Shown here: positions 34,216 through 45,871 of the stretch, piece by piece
Layout of the letters: every line of letters starts with the position of its first letter
Numbering within the stretch: the first letter of the stretch is position 1
DNA from: Abelmoschus esculentus
Taxonomy: Eukaryota; Streptophyta; Magnoliopsida; Malvales; Malvaceae
DNA: 64,000 nucleotides
Direction of reading: 5' to 3'
Assembly: GCA_035048815.1 (NCBI GenBank)
Contig: JAUCBN010000036.1
Span: 6,458,001-6,522,000 of the forward strand
Notes under the pieces: model-generated
Database searches by the model: none
The model's input: only the letters and a program-made list of their open reading frames with translations
Told to the model about the DNA's origin: nothing
Position numbers and translations under genes: made by a program

Positions 34216-35570
34216 TTACCCATAAAGTAAAAAGGTGTTAGCCTCGTGGTTTGTTCACATGCGTTTCTTGCCTTGCTTAGATACCAACAAATCTTTATAG
34301 TTGTCAAATTTGATTTCTTTACCTCTCTTGGAGTCATTTATATCGTGAAGGGCATGATGGTTTCCGACATTTGTATCAAATAATTGATCGATTGGTGTTA
34401 CAGTTTTTCCTTTTATAAACTACTTTTTACCGTCGCACGTTTTAATTAATATTTAATTATATATCTTTATTTTTTAAAAAAATATTTATCGAATTGAATT
34501 TTATATTTTCTTTCACGGTGCATTTATGAGTTTTATACCTATCTTATATTGAATCTAAGGTTACAATATTAAAAAGTTCTTATTAAATTGAATAATAATA
34601 TATATTAGTTTGAACCCCATATATCTTATATCTTTCAGTTTTAATAGTCTAAATAAAGATTAATTTGTAAAGCTGTATAGAACTACAATAATAACAAAAT
34701 CTCTCGTCATATATTCAACTATGAATTTAAAAACTACATGTATTTTTCTATAGAATTTAGTCAAAAATAGAATAATAAGCAACAATCTTCGGAATAAGAG
34801 AGTATAAATATTAAATATTTTCTTTGGTTGATATTTTTAATTAAGCTATTAAAATTAATAGAGGTAATTATGTATTATTTATAATAAAGGGTTAATGGTT
34901 AACCAAGCCGTCATACAATAAAAAAATAATATTTATTTTAAAGATTAAGATTTGAGATTTTTATCTGTAAGGATAATATTCACTTTAAAGAGTGAAGAAA
35001 TAATAAGTGTAAAAATTTCTTGTCTCATGCATTCTTTTATGTATCCTTTGAATATTTTTTAAAAATTAAATTTTAAATCTTAACTCTTAGAATAAAAATT
35101 ATCCTTCTCTTTATCATGCATCTTTTTATGTCTCCTTTGAAAATTTTCTAGAAAATAAATTTGTAAACTCTAACCCTTATTTTTAATATCCTAAACCCTA
35201 AATCTTACCCTCAAAAAATACACCCTATTCCTAATTTCCTAAACTCTATCGACAACCCTTAACCTTGATCCTTAAACCCTAAACCCTCTAAATTAAAGCG
35301 GAGGTACAAATAGAGGCATGAGAAAAAGGTAGACTATTTACGCTCCTTGTTTTCTATATCCTAAATCATATACCCTACACTCTAAAAATACACCCTACCA
35401 CTAATTCCCTAAACCTTAACCTTGAACCCTAAACTCTAAACCTTAAATCTTCTACTTTAAAACAGAAGCATGAAAAAAGACATAATAAAAAAAAAGACGA
35501 TTTTCATCCAAATAATAACATATAATATCTTATAATTAGTAAATTGTTAAAAGGAAAGAGAGTGCAAGTT
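34216..35570. repeat. AT-rich DNA with CCCTAAA-like repeat copies upstream of GA20ox
   Basis: Two neighbouring copies (about 35160-35340 and 35345-35530) share TCCTAAACCCTAAATC, AAAATACACCCTA, CTAATTCCCTAAA and TTAAAACAGAAGCATGA words. The complement of the same series occurs on the other side of the GA20ox gene at 37530-37660. It is a degenerate telomere-like repeat family, not a telomere. The rest of the interval has no recognised feature. Confidence 0.55.
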
Positions 35571-35683
35571 TCATGAATAATGACGTGAGGCATGCATGGT
35601 ATTGATAAGTATTAAGAAGAAAGTGGACAAGTGTACGTCCTCGAGTCTCATATCGGTTATTCACAACATTTCTCAAATCTCTC

Positions 35684-35689
35684 TATATA
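35684..35689 (+). promoter_or_regulatory. TATA box of the GA20ox gene
   Basis: CTCTCTATATACG at about 35680-35692 lies some 110 bases before the chosen ATG. It is followed by a CT-rich leader (TCTCTCTCTCTCC near 35745), a normal plant core-promoter layout. Confidence 0.55.
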
Positions 35690-35796
35690 CGTTACGTTTT
35701 CTTCTCTCGCTACTCACTTCTTTCTTTCTAAGACTTCATAATTCTCTCTCTCTCCAATACGTTCGAGTTCTTCAAACCCTCCCTTCAATTCTTTCC

Positions 35797-37068
35797 ATGA
35801 AACCAAAAGATGAAAACACTCCTCATCTTGTAGACCTAAACAAGCTTCAAAAGCAAGACAACATACCCACACAATTCATGTGGCCCAAGGATGACCTGGT
35901 AGGCACCGAGGGAGTGTTCAGCGAGCCCCTCATAGACTTGGAAGGGTTCATCAAAGGAGACGAGAACGCCACTGCAAAGGCAATCGAGCTTGTGAGGGCT
36001 GCTTGCACAAACCATGGCTTCTTCCAAGTCATCAACCACGGTGTCGACGCAGATCTCATTCAATCTGCGTATCGAGAAATCGATGCGGTTTTTGAGTTGC
36101 CCTTTAATAAGAAACTCGGTTTTCGACAAAAGCCTGGTGGTTACACGGGCTTTTCTTCTGCTCATGCTGAACGATTCTCGTCCAGTTTGCCTTGGAAGGA
36201 AACATTTAGCTTCAGGTACCGAGGAATGGACTCTGACTCTGATGTGGTAGAATATTTTACGTCTACTTTGGGACAAGAATTTGAGCACGCTGGGTAAGTC
36301 TAAATTTATGCACCCATAATTTTTGGGGGGGACAAAAAGTGTTTTATTCGACTAACAAGAATGTTATGTTATGTTTTGATTTTTGGAGGCGGGTTTACCA
36401 AAAATATTGTGAAAAGATGAGAGAATTGTCTCTAAGCATCGTGGAGCTTTTGGCACTGAGTTTAAGAGTGGATCGTTCCTACTATCGCAAATTTTTCGAA
36501 GATGGTACTTCTATAATGAGGTGCAATTACTATCCCCCGTGCAAGAATCCCGGTGTCACCTTCGGTACCGGCCCTCATACCGATCCTAATTCCATCACGA
36601 TACTTCACCAAGACCAGGTCGGAGGGCTCGAAATATTGGCCAATGACAAATGGCTGGCGGTTCCGCCTCGGGAGGATGCGCTCGCCATTAACATTGGAGA
36701 CACTTTCATGGTATATTAATATATAGTATTTATTTTATTTAATGCTATATATAATTCAATATTTGATATCTGAATTCCGAATGTGTATGTTGTAGGCATT
36801 TTCTAACGGGATATACAAAAGCTGCATACATCGGGCAATGTTGAACGAGGAGAGGGCGAGGAGATCGTTGGTTTGTTTTGTGAGCCCCAAAGAAGACATG
36901 GTGGTGAAACCACCCGAAGATCTGGTGGTCGGCTCAAGCAGGGTTTACCCAGATTTCACCTGGTTCTCTCTGCAGGACTTCACTAATAACCACCGTCGAG
37001 CTGACCTTTACAACCTTCAAAAGTTCTTCCCATGGCTTCTCTCTTCTCAACCAAAAGTTCCTACTTAA
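35797..37068 (+). CDS. GA20ox: gibberellin 20-oxidase, 3 exons, 363 residues
   Basis: Exons are 35797-36293, 36389-36710 and 36796-37068, with GT-AG introns of 95 and 85 bases in consistent phases. The enzyme is a soluble Fe(II)/2-oxoglutarate dioxygenase that converts GA12 and GA53 stepwise to GA9 and GA20, the rate-limiting steps before bioactive GA (family knowledge). Visible hallmarks are LPWKETFSFRY near residues 135-145, NYYPPCKNPG (2-oxoglutarate-side motif), the iron ligands in GPHTDPNSITIL (His, Asp) and SCIHRAM (second His), and the Arg/Ser pair in ARRSLVCF. The ATG is placed at 35797, downstream of the TATA box. An in-frame ATG at 35596 lies upstream of that box and would add an unrelated extension. 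Length and intron positions are normal for the family. The paralogue number is not assigned. Confidence 0.95.
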
Positions 37069-37138
37069 TTATGTTGAGATTCTGCCTTTACATCATGTAA
37101 TCGCCGTCGCTATTGTGTTCGTTTATGTTTTTGTTTTA

Positions 37139-37144
37139 AATAAA
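37139..37144 (+). terminator. polyadenylation signal of GA20ox
   Basis: AATAAA lies 71 bases after the stop codon, with T-rich flanks. Confidence 0.6.
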
Positions 37145-37499
37145 GCATGTCTGCATGTGTGTTTTTCTTAATAATTATCCATCTCTGTTTCAGTCTCTGA
37201 CTCTTGTTTGATACTCCAATTTTGTAACTCAACCAATAAGGTGATTTTTCAAACCTTGCTGAGGCCACTGAGGCTCGCGTTCTGGTGCATCTACTGTAGC
37301 TTTGTTCATGCAAGCTATAACTTTAAAAGCAAACGATGATCCATTCTTCACGGACCATGGACGTCGTCATCTCACCGGCTCTAACCACCTAGCATGAGCA
37401 ACGATGGTTAAAACATAAAGACGTCAAAAATCAAAATCACCAAAATATTTACATTAAGGATAACTTATTGTTGTAAATAAAAAAAAAGACGAGATATAT

Positions 37500-37760
37500 G
37501 ATGACTTACTGCCACGGGTGCAAATCGTTTAACTCTTTCCTATATTTCTTTTTATGCCTCCGTTTTAAATCAGAAGGTTTAGGGTGTATAGTTTGGGGTT
37601 AAATGTTAGAATTTAGGGAATTAGGGGTAGGATATATTTTTAATATATAGGGTTTAAGATTTAGGATTTATAAAATAAGGGTTAGGGTTTAACATTTAAT
37701 ATTTTAGAAAATTTCGATAAGAATGAAATATAATAAAGAGACAGACGATTTTCACTCCAT
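37500..37760. repeat. TTTAGGG-like repeat, inverted relative to 35345-35530
   Basis: CTTTTTATGCCTCCGTTTTA, GGTTTAGGGTGTATAG, TTAGGGAATTAGGGGTAGGATATATTT and GACGATTTTCA correspond in reverse complement to the copies upstream of GA20ox. The gene is therefore bracketed by opposed copies. Confidence 0.6.
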
Positions 37761-37779
37761 GACCATTAGTTTTATAACT

Positions 37780-38580
37780 CAATTTTTATAATCAAAACAA
37801 AAAAAAAAATAACAAAAAACTGAAGGTATTTTATCTCATCTTTTTTTCAAGTACGCAATCATAAATAAATTAACATAAGAAAATAAGAGGAAAGGTTAGA
37901 AGTTTATGGATATATTTATTGTTGTAAATATATTTTTTTTGTTTTAATTGAATTTTATTTATTTTTTATTTATGGATATTTATTATTTTATACATGTGGT
38001 TATTTTGTGTTCCTTGTTGTTGGTTGATTTATTTTCACAATTTTTGGTTCTTACAAGTGTGCATGCACCTGTACAGATGTGTGTTTCTACATAGTATATA
38101 CTTATATATTAGGTTATATGTATATAATAAATTATATCATCTGCATGAATATACTAAGCATGCGTGTATACACCTTGTCCTCGTATGTATATTTTTACAT
38201 ATTATATGTTGTTCATGTAATATTATGTATATTTTAGAAAAAGGATTATATGTACTTCTATATCACGTTTATAAGTTTTATGTATGTATATGTATATATT
38301 TATGTATTATACTATGTTATATACTAACTATGTACTAATCCTATACTAAGTAATATGTATATGTACACTATGTGTTTTTTTTTTTTTAATATTTGAGTAA
38401 TATATGTTATATATTTATATATTTTAAAAAAAGTTATATATATTACCATCTATATACTACATTTGAATGTTTATATATAAATGTGTCTGTTTTATTATAA
38501 TCGTACATTTTTATTTGTTGATATCAACATTTCATGAACTTATGAAAATAATTCAATTAAAACTTTTATTTTGAGATATA
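37780..38580. other. AT-rich intergenic DNA with TATG/TATA runs
   Basis: 37994-38340 is a purine/pyrimidine-simple run of TATGTATA words that happens to stay open in one frame. A T15 run lies near 38375. No gene. Confidence 0.7.
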
Positions 38581-38627
38581 AGTGATTCTTACCTGTATTT
38601 ATAAATCTAGGTCAATTTCTATAGTGC

Positions 38628-38774
38628 AAGTAAGAGAACGCCACTTGTACATGGCGACTTGGGGAAGAAAGCTATGTATATGCGGCGTTCTTCCTTCAAA
38701 TCTTGCAAAAAAAAAAAAAGAATGTCACTTACACATGGCGTTCTCCTTCAAATCACCATGTGCAAGTGACATTC
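38628..38774. repeat. inverted repeat with GGCGTTCT modules
   Basis: GAATGTCACTTACACATGG (38720-38738) pairs with CCATGTGCAAGTGACATTC (38756-38774) with one mismatch across a 17-base loop. A related CGCCACTTGTACATGGCG palindrome lies at 38639-38656 and an A13 run at about 38707. It is a strong RNA hairpin if transcribed; small MITE or microRNA-like origin not established. Confidence 0.65.
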
Positions 38775-39298
38775 TCTTACATGAATTGTAAAAAATTTGG
38801 TCTATATCTCAAAATAAACTTTAAATATTTTTTTTTCCAAATAAAATCTTAAAACACCCTATACATCCAAAACTTCCTCAACATTTTGCTCATGCATTTT
38901 ATTTTACCACATTTATACGTTTAGTTTGTATATCAGTATACAAATTGTCAATACAATACTCCTTTCTAGGATAAATGTGATCAGTACCTAAGAACTAAGC
39001 GGTGGTTTTTTCGTTTATTCTTTAAACACTGTAGATTTTTAAATTTTCTCTATTGTATAATCGAATTGTAATTTAATTGTTATTTTAATTCACGAAAGTT
39101 TAATATTAATAAAAAATAATAAAAAGAATTTTGGTATTAATTTTAGGTGGTATAAGGTTCTAATCTTTCTTCACCCGTAAATAATTCTTGAACTCAAATA
39201 GCTTTTAAAAATTTCTAGAGTAGTTTATAATGTTCAATCTAGCATTTTTAGAACGATCAATACAGATAAAATAATTTAAATTTATAAGTATTATTTAT
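38775..39298. other. AT-rich intergenic DNA
   Basis: Nothing recognised apart from A/T runs. Confidence 0.6.
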
Positions 39299-39309
39299 TT
39301 TTTTCATTA

Positions 39310-40909
39310 AATAAGTCTATAACGTGCGTCGAACATTGCTGAACACCACTAACGATGAACATTGCTGAACACCATTAAACTAATTAATAAATATCAAAAA
39401 TTTCAAGGATTTAATATATAATTAATAAATATTTTAAATAAAATTTTAATTAAATTATTTTCTATAAGAAAAACTACACAAATGATCATCCGACTATCAC
39501 TCATTTTTTGGGTTGGTCACCAAATTAATTTTTTTATCAAAATCATTATTAACATTTTACTTCATTATTATTTTGGTCATCGACTGTTAAATATTTAACA
39601 AAAATTATGGCATAACATGGTTTAATAATAATTTTAGTCCCTAAAATTATTATATTATATCAAATTAATTTAAATAGAATATAACTCGTCAAATATTTGA
39701 ACTAAACCTCAATTCTTTTTCTTTTTTCTCTTGCAATATTACTTTAAAAATTAATTTTTCAACTCTCTTTATTTCTCTTGAGTCTTTGAATAATTTATTA
39801 AATTTTAAATTATATAAAATCACTTTAATTTTATGATTTATTTTTTAAAAAATTAATATAGTTTCTTTAACTTTTCACAAACTATTAATATATATTTTCT
39901 ATCATTTTTTATGTTTATCGGATCTAAAAAAATCGATTTATCAATTCACATAAAAGTTTATATAGGTTAATTCAACGCATATCGTAAAATTTTTCTTGGG
40001 ATTAAATAAAATTTGGTTTCACTTCAATTTTCATTGAACAACACAAATTTTCGATCTTTATATGAATACTCCTACAATTTCACACAAATTTGGAATCAGT
40101 GACTTTTCATATGTCGGAACACAACCTTCCTTGGACTGAAAAAGAAACTATTCTATGAAAATGTCATCCTGATTCGAAAAAAAAAATATTCTTTTAACTT
40201 AGATTTTAAAAGAATAAATTATAAAATTAAAAAGAATTTTTATAATCTGAAACTTAATAAGTTGTTCAAAGACACAAAATAAATAAAGAGAAAGTTGACA
40301 AATTAATTTTTAAAGTAGCGTTTGCAAGAGGAAGAAGAAAAAGGATGAAAATTTTGGGGTTTAGTTAAAATATTTGATGCGTTATTTTTTATTTGGATTA
40401 ATTTACTATAATGTAATAATTTGAAGGACTAAAATTATTATTAAACCATACCATATCATAGTTTTCGTTAAATATTTAACAATTGATGACCAAAATATAA
40501 TAAAATAAAATTTTAATGATGATTTTGATGAAAAAATTAGTTGGGTGACCAACACAAGAAAAGAATGATAGTTGAATGATCATCCATATTATTAAAACAT
40601 GTCATGTCATAATTTTTGTTAAATATTTAACAGTCGGTGACTAAAATAATAATGAAATAAAATGTTAACAATGATTTTGATGAAAAAAATTAGTTTGGTG
40701 AACAACCTCAAAAATGAGTGATAGTTGGATGACCATTTGTGTAGTTTTCCTTATAGAAAATAATTTAATTAAAATTTTATTTTAAATATTTATTAATTAT
40801 ATATTGAGTCTTTGAAATTTTTAATCTTTATTAATTAGTTTAATGGTGTTCAACAATGTTCATCGTTAATGGTGTTCAGCAACGTTCGACGCCCATTGTA
40901 GAATTTTCC
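39310..40909. mobile_element. Mutator-like foldback element 1, 1600 bases
   Basis: The arms are long inverted repeats. The left begins AATAAGTCTATAACGTGCGT and continues CGAACATTGCTGAACACC; the right ends GACGCCCATTGTAGAATTTTCC. The complementarity runs for several hundred bases on each side, through CTATCACTCAT and GGTCACCAA words. An 11-base direct repeat TTTTTTCATTA flanks it (39299-39309 and 40910-40920). Length of duplication, long arms and lack of coding capacity fit a non-autonomous MULE. The right arm contains an extra tandem copy of about 130 bases (40480-40600 against 40610-40735). Confidence 0.82.
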
Positions 40910-40956
40910 TTTTTTCATTACGATACTTGTCGGGTTTTTAAAGATAATTAAAATAA

Positions 40957-42971
40957 GGAAAATTCTACAACGGGAGTCGAACATTGCTGAACACCGTTAA
41001 TGATGAACATTGCTGAACACTATTAGATTAATTAATAAAGATTAAAAACTTTAAGGACTCAACATATAATAATAATTATTTAAAATAAATTTTTAATTAA
41101 TTTATTTTTTATTGGGATAAATATAAGGGTGGTCACTCAATTGTCATATTTTTTTTTGTTTTGATCACTCAATTATTTTTTTTGAACAAAATTATCACTA
41201 ATATTTTATTTTATTATTGTTTTGGTCATCAAACATTAAATGTTTAATAAGATTGTACCATGACATAGTTTAATAATAACTTTAATCCCTAAATTTATGA
41301 TATTATATTAATTTAATCTTATTAAAAAAACTCATCAAATAAGTTTTTATATTTTTATATAAACCCGCATAATAATACAAACAATACTTATTCCCGAAAA
41401 TAGTTCCCTTTCCCATCTTTCAATCACTTCATATTTCTCCTTTTTTGTTATGTCAACTCTTTATCAAAGTTTTGTTATTTCAGTTTCTTTTCTTTAAATT
41501 TAAAACCCAACAATCACATTTCTTTCTCTCCATCAATTGACAACGAGCCTCTTTGAAACAGTTAGTTAACAAAAATAAAGATAATAAAAGATAGAAAATC
41601 ATAACAAAATCTTATGTTTAGCTTTCTGGTTTTACCCATACAATGAAGAGAAAGCATAACAAAACTCTATTAATTTTATATTTTAACCATTTTAAGTTGT
41701 TCAAGAAATAACAAGTTATACTGATCTACATTAAATTTATTTTTTAATTGTGGGTGAAAAAATTAAAATAAATGAGTGCATTTTATGTGGTTTAATAGTT
41801 TAAATAATATCAATAATATTGTTTGTTTTTACAATATTGTTATGTTGTTATGTAATGTTTTTAAAAAATATTTTCTCTTTAAGTTGTATATTGTTTGTGT
41901 GTGGATTTTAATTCATATAATATGTAAAATTGAAACATAGTAATCGGTTACAATCTTATAAATATTTATTAAATAAAATAAAAACATAAATTATACAATA
42001 ATCACATGAATAAACTGTTTGATTTTATCTATCTAAAAAATTATTTGATTTTCTTACTATTCAATCCCTGTAACTAACATAATTTAATTAAAATATTTAA
42101 TAAATTTAAAATTATGTTCCGAAATGTTAAAAACTGATTTTTAATAGAAAAATAGTTATGAGTTGAACTTTGATTAAAATTAAGAAGAAACTGATATTCA
42201 ATTATTGTTTTGTAAGTTTAGTATTAAAAACAATAATTTTGTGTACAATAAATTTGATTGGAATTAGAATAAACGTTTAAAAAATCGTTGAATTGTAGGA
42301 ATAATTTTTCAATTAATATTGCTTTATTTTAATATTTATATGTTAAATATTAAAATATTTGTACAAATTTGACTCAAAAAATAATGTATAGAGTAACTTA
42401 AAGAATCGAAAAAGTTAAATTAGATTTAAAAAAACAAATCATAAAATTAAAATGGTGTTTTATAATTTAAAACTTAATAAGTTGTCCAAAGACACACACA
42501 CAAAAAAATAAAAAGTGAGTTGGTTAATTAATTTTAAGAGTAGTGTTGTAAAGGAAAAAGAAAATAGATGAAAAATTTAGGGTTTAATCCAAATATTTGA
42601 TGATTTATTTTCTATTAGGATTAGATTGATATAGTATAATAATTTTAGAAACTAAAATTATTATTAAATCATGTCATTTTATAATTTTTGTTAAAATATA
42701 TAATGGAAGATGATCAAAATGAGAATAAAATAAAATGTTAGTGATGGTTATCACTAAAAATTTTGTTGGATGACCAACATAAAAAAATGATGATAGTTGA
42801 ATGATTACCTATGTAATTCTTTCTATAGAAAATAATTTAATTAAAATTTTATTTTAAATAATTACTAATTATACATTGAGGCTTTTAAATTTTTAATTTG
42901 TATTAATTAATTTAATAGTGTTCAACAATGTTCAACGTTAGTGGTGTTCGATTCACATGATAGACTTATCC
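40957..42971. mobile_element. Mutator-like foldback element 2, 2015 bases
   Basis: It starts GGAAAATTCTACAACGGG and ends CATGATAGACTTATCC, the same pair of termini as element 1 but in reverse orientation. Nine-base duplications TTAAAATAA flank it at 40948-40956 and 42972-42980. The arms share AATTAATAAAGATTAAAAAC and GGTCACTCAATTGTCAT-type blocks with element 1. Its middle (41380-42600) is AT-rich with no open frame. Confidence 0.82.
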
Positions 42972-42980
42972 TTAAAATAA

Positions 42981-44089
42981 TTATTTGTAATAACTTTTAT
43001 TAATAAATAAAAATATTAATTATTGTATTTAACAATCATTTGAAGTTATATTTAAAAGTAATTAAATCATTTATTATAATAAATTTTAATAATTTTTTAT
43101 TTATTATAGTAACTTTTAAATAAAAAAGTTATATTTAAAAGTAATTGAGATTTTTAAAAGTAATTAATATTCTTAAAGACGATGCACATGCACGTTATTT
43201 ATTATAATAACTTTTAAATGAACATAAATGGGACCCATCGTATCCTGGCCGCTCCATGATGACCACGTAGCTGCGATTCGTTGATTTTTGTGCTAATTAG
43301 GGTTACATCCCACATGGAGAGGAATAATTCAATGGTACAGTCGCAAGCGTGTGAACGTGAGTTTTTCAATGTGATCCGGGTTAAAATAAAATAAAATTAA
43401 AATAAAATATATATTTAAAACTATTATAAATATTATAAAAATTTTGATATTAAAATTTTTATATATTTTTAAGAATTTTGATATATTTTAAATTTTTATA
43501 CTTTCGATAATTTTAAATTTTTATAATAAATTTAGTATATATCAAAATTTTTATATTTTTATAATAAATTTAATATATATAAAATTGGTACTGAAATTTT
43601 TACGACTTTTATAATAATTTTGATTATTTTTTAGTTTAGTCTCATTTTAATCGGTTGATAAAAACTTTTAAAAAGTAATTGATATTTTTATTTAAACTAT
43701 AATTAATATTTATAAGATTAATTTTTAAATAAGTATTTAAATTATATTTTTTAAATAAATAATTTAATTATATTTTAAGTTAAATAGGTGTTTGATATTT
43801 TATTTTTAAATTTAAATAAGTGTCTTACTGTAATGAATGTTAATTTTTACTGTTATTTGACTTGTATCGTCTTATTAAATTTTTGAATCTATATTTAAAA
43901 ATAAATAAAATTAATAAAATATTTCAAAGCATTGAAATTTCCCATATAGTTTTATTGTCCCATTAAATTTCATTAATAGCTCGTATCAAACAACTGATTT
44001 TCACTTGAAAAGTCTTTGTTTTAATTTTATCCTAATTCTTTGACTTTTTAAAATATAGTCCGAGCACCTATACGGTAAAGGCGAAAAGG
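42981..44089. other. AT-rich spacer between foldback elements
   Basis: Mostly A/T. A GC-richer island at 43228-43380 (CCATCGTATCCTGGCCGCTCC and following) has no recognisable open frame or RNA structure. Confidence 0.5.
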
Positions 44090-44099
44090 TATAGTTTTA

Positions 44100-44922
44100 G
44101 GATGAGTCTATTACGTACGTTGAATATTGTTAAACACCACTAACGATAAACACCGCTGAACAATATTAAATTAATTAATAAAAATTAAAAATTTCAAGGA
44201 TTAAACATATAATTTTAAATTATTTAAAATAAAAAATTTTTAAAATTTATTTTTAATTTAAAAATAAAAAATATTAAATTCAAAACCTAAAACCCTAAAC
44301 TCAAGTTAAAATACTAAACATTAAATCTTAAAATCCAATACACTAAATCATAAACTCTAAACTCTAAAACAATAAAACCATAAACTCTAAAAATATAACC
44401 ATAACCTAAATCCTAAAATAGAAAATTTGAAACTCTAAAAAGTATAAACCCTAAACTTGAAACCCAAAATTAATTTAAGATTTAGATATAGGGGTTTTGG
44501 TCATTCTAGGGTTTAGGATTTTAGGGTTTAAGTTTAGTGTTTATGGTTTAGTATTTTTAGGGTTTAAGTTTAGTGTTTATGGTTTAGTATTTTTAGGGTT
44601 TAAGTTTAATGTTTATGGTTTAGTATTTTTAGGGTTTTTGATTTTAGGTTTTAGATTTAGGGTTTTGAGATTTATGTTTATTGATTTAGATTTTGGATTT
44701 TGGTTTTAGGGTTTAAGGTTTATGATTTTTTTTATTTTTAAAAATTAATTTAAATTAGTATTTTATTTAATTATTTAAAAAATAAAATAATATATATAAA
44801 GTAATTTAATAAAAAAATATTTTAAATAATTTATAATTGTATGTTGAGTCTTTAATTTTTTTAATCTTTATTAATTAGTTTAATAATATTCAGCGGTATT
44901 CGACGCCCGTCGTAGAATTTTC
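44100..44922. mobile_element. Mutator-like foldback element 3, 823 bases, with telomere-like interior
   Basis: It starts GGATGAGTCTATTACGTACG and ends GACGCCCGTCGTAGAATTTTC. Direct repeats TATAGTTTTA flank it at 44090-44099 and 44923-44932. The interior is unlike elements 1 and 2: 44280-44470 is a degenerate CCCTAAA-type run, and 44490-44730 a TTTAGGG-type run in mirror orientation. The TTTAGGG half includes three tandem copies of a 39-base TTTAGGGTTTAAGTTTAGTG-containing unit. Confidence 0.82.
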
Positions 44923-44932
44923 TATAGTTTTA

Positions 44933-45214
44933 ACATTTATTTGATGGTTAAGTCTATATATAAAAGGTAATTATTCCACGCACAATTGTTTTCTTTTGTG
45001 GAAATTCACAAGTGTCTTAATTTAAGAGTTTAGGGACTTTGTTTAGAGTTAAAGGATTTAGGTCTAGTAGTTTTTATTTAGGGGTTATTTATCGAATTTC
45101 GTGTTTATAGTTAAAACTTAAACTTTTAAACACTAAACTTAAAAATTAAATTTAACTATAAATTCTAGACCATAAACCTTAAACTAAAAATAAAGGATTG
45201 ATTTTGATAAAATT
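44933..45214. other. AT-rich spacer with a TATATATAAAAGG word
   Basis: CTATATATAAAAGG near 44954 looks like a TATA box, but no open frame follows. TTTAGGGACTTTG-type words continue the telomere-like texture. Confidence 0.4.
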
Positions 45215-45634
45215 AAACGCATCTTTATGGGAAGATATTGTGCAATTAATCCCCCTCCCTCTCTCTATAAATATAATTTCGGTAACTTACATTATTATTT
45301 ATTAATTCATATAAGAATCGAAAGTTTTTCGTTGAAGTCCCATAAATATCATGGTTAATATATAGGATAATTGCACCGTATCTCCCCCCCAAAAGGGCTT
45401 CTAATGGACTCCCATGGTCAACGACTCAATTTATATATGATATAAATTAAGAAATATATAGGAAAGATATTAAGGGCTTTTTATCCTAAAATTCTTAATG
45501 GATTAAGAAATTCGTATATTAAATTAATTGCACCGTATCCTAAAAAAATCCTGTTTAATTTTTTATAGAATCAAACGCATCTTTATGGGAAGATATGCTG
45601 CAATTAATCCCCCCCTCTCTCTATAAATATAATT
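45215..45634 (+). promoter_or_regulatory. duplicated promoter-like module
   Basis: AAACGCATCTTTATGGGAAG followed by ATTAATCCCCC, a CTCTCTC pyrimidine patch and CTATAAATATAATT occurs twice: 45215-45278 and 45573-45634. The TATAAATA boxes are at 45266-45273 and 45622-45629. Pyrimidine patch plus TATA is a standard plant core-promoter layout. Whether it drives a transcript is unknown. Confidence 0.45.
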
Positions 45635-45871
45635 ACTGTAAATTACATTAATTATAATTAAGCAATTAATTCCAAAGAAATCGTATTCGTTTAAGAAACA
45701 ATCCAATTTGATTTTATTACTACATTTGCAGACCTACAAGACTCACTATCTATAGATATCCCTTCACAGAAGACCTAGCAGAGCATCATCACTTCATTGA
45801 GTCTCCTTCATCAGCAAGAGGGCAGAGTTTAGGGTTTTACCTTCTAACTCATTCCTGTCTTGTCGGAGTGT

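Noticed and set aside
35160..35460. Telomere or interstitial telomere from CCCTAAA words
   Set aside because: Units are irregular and mixed with other words. It behaves as a dispersed repeat with an inverted copy beyond the gene.
35596..35796. In-frame upstream ATG that would extend GA20ox by 67 residues
   Set aside because: It lies upstream of the TATA box and CT-rich leader, and the extra residues have no resemblance to GA20ox N-termini.
37994..38338. 114-codon plus-strand open frame
   Set aside because: It comes from TATGTATA simple sequence, with Cys/Tyr/Leu-biased content and no family motif.
44497..44709. 70-codon open frame with repeated FRILGFKFSVYGLVFLGFK-like units
   Set aside because: It is the translation of TTTAGGGTTTAAG tandem units inside foldback element 3.
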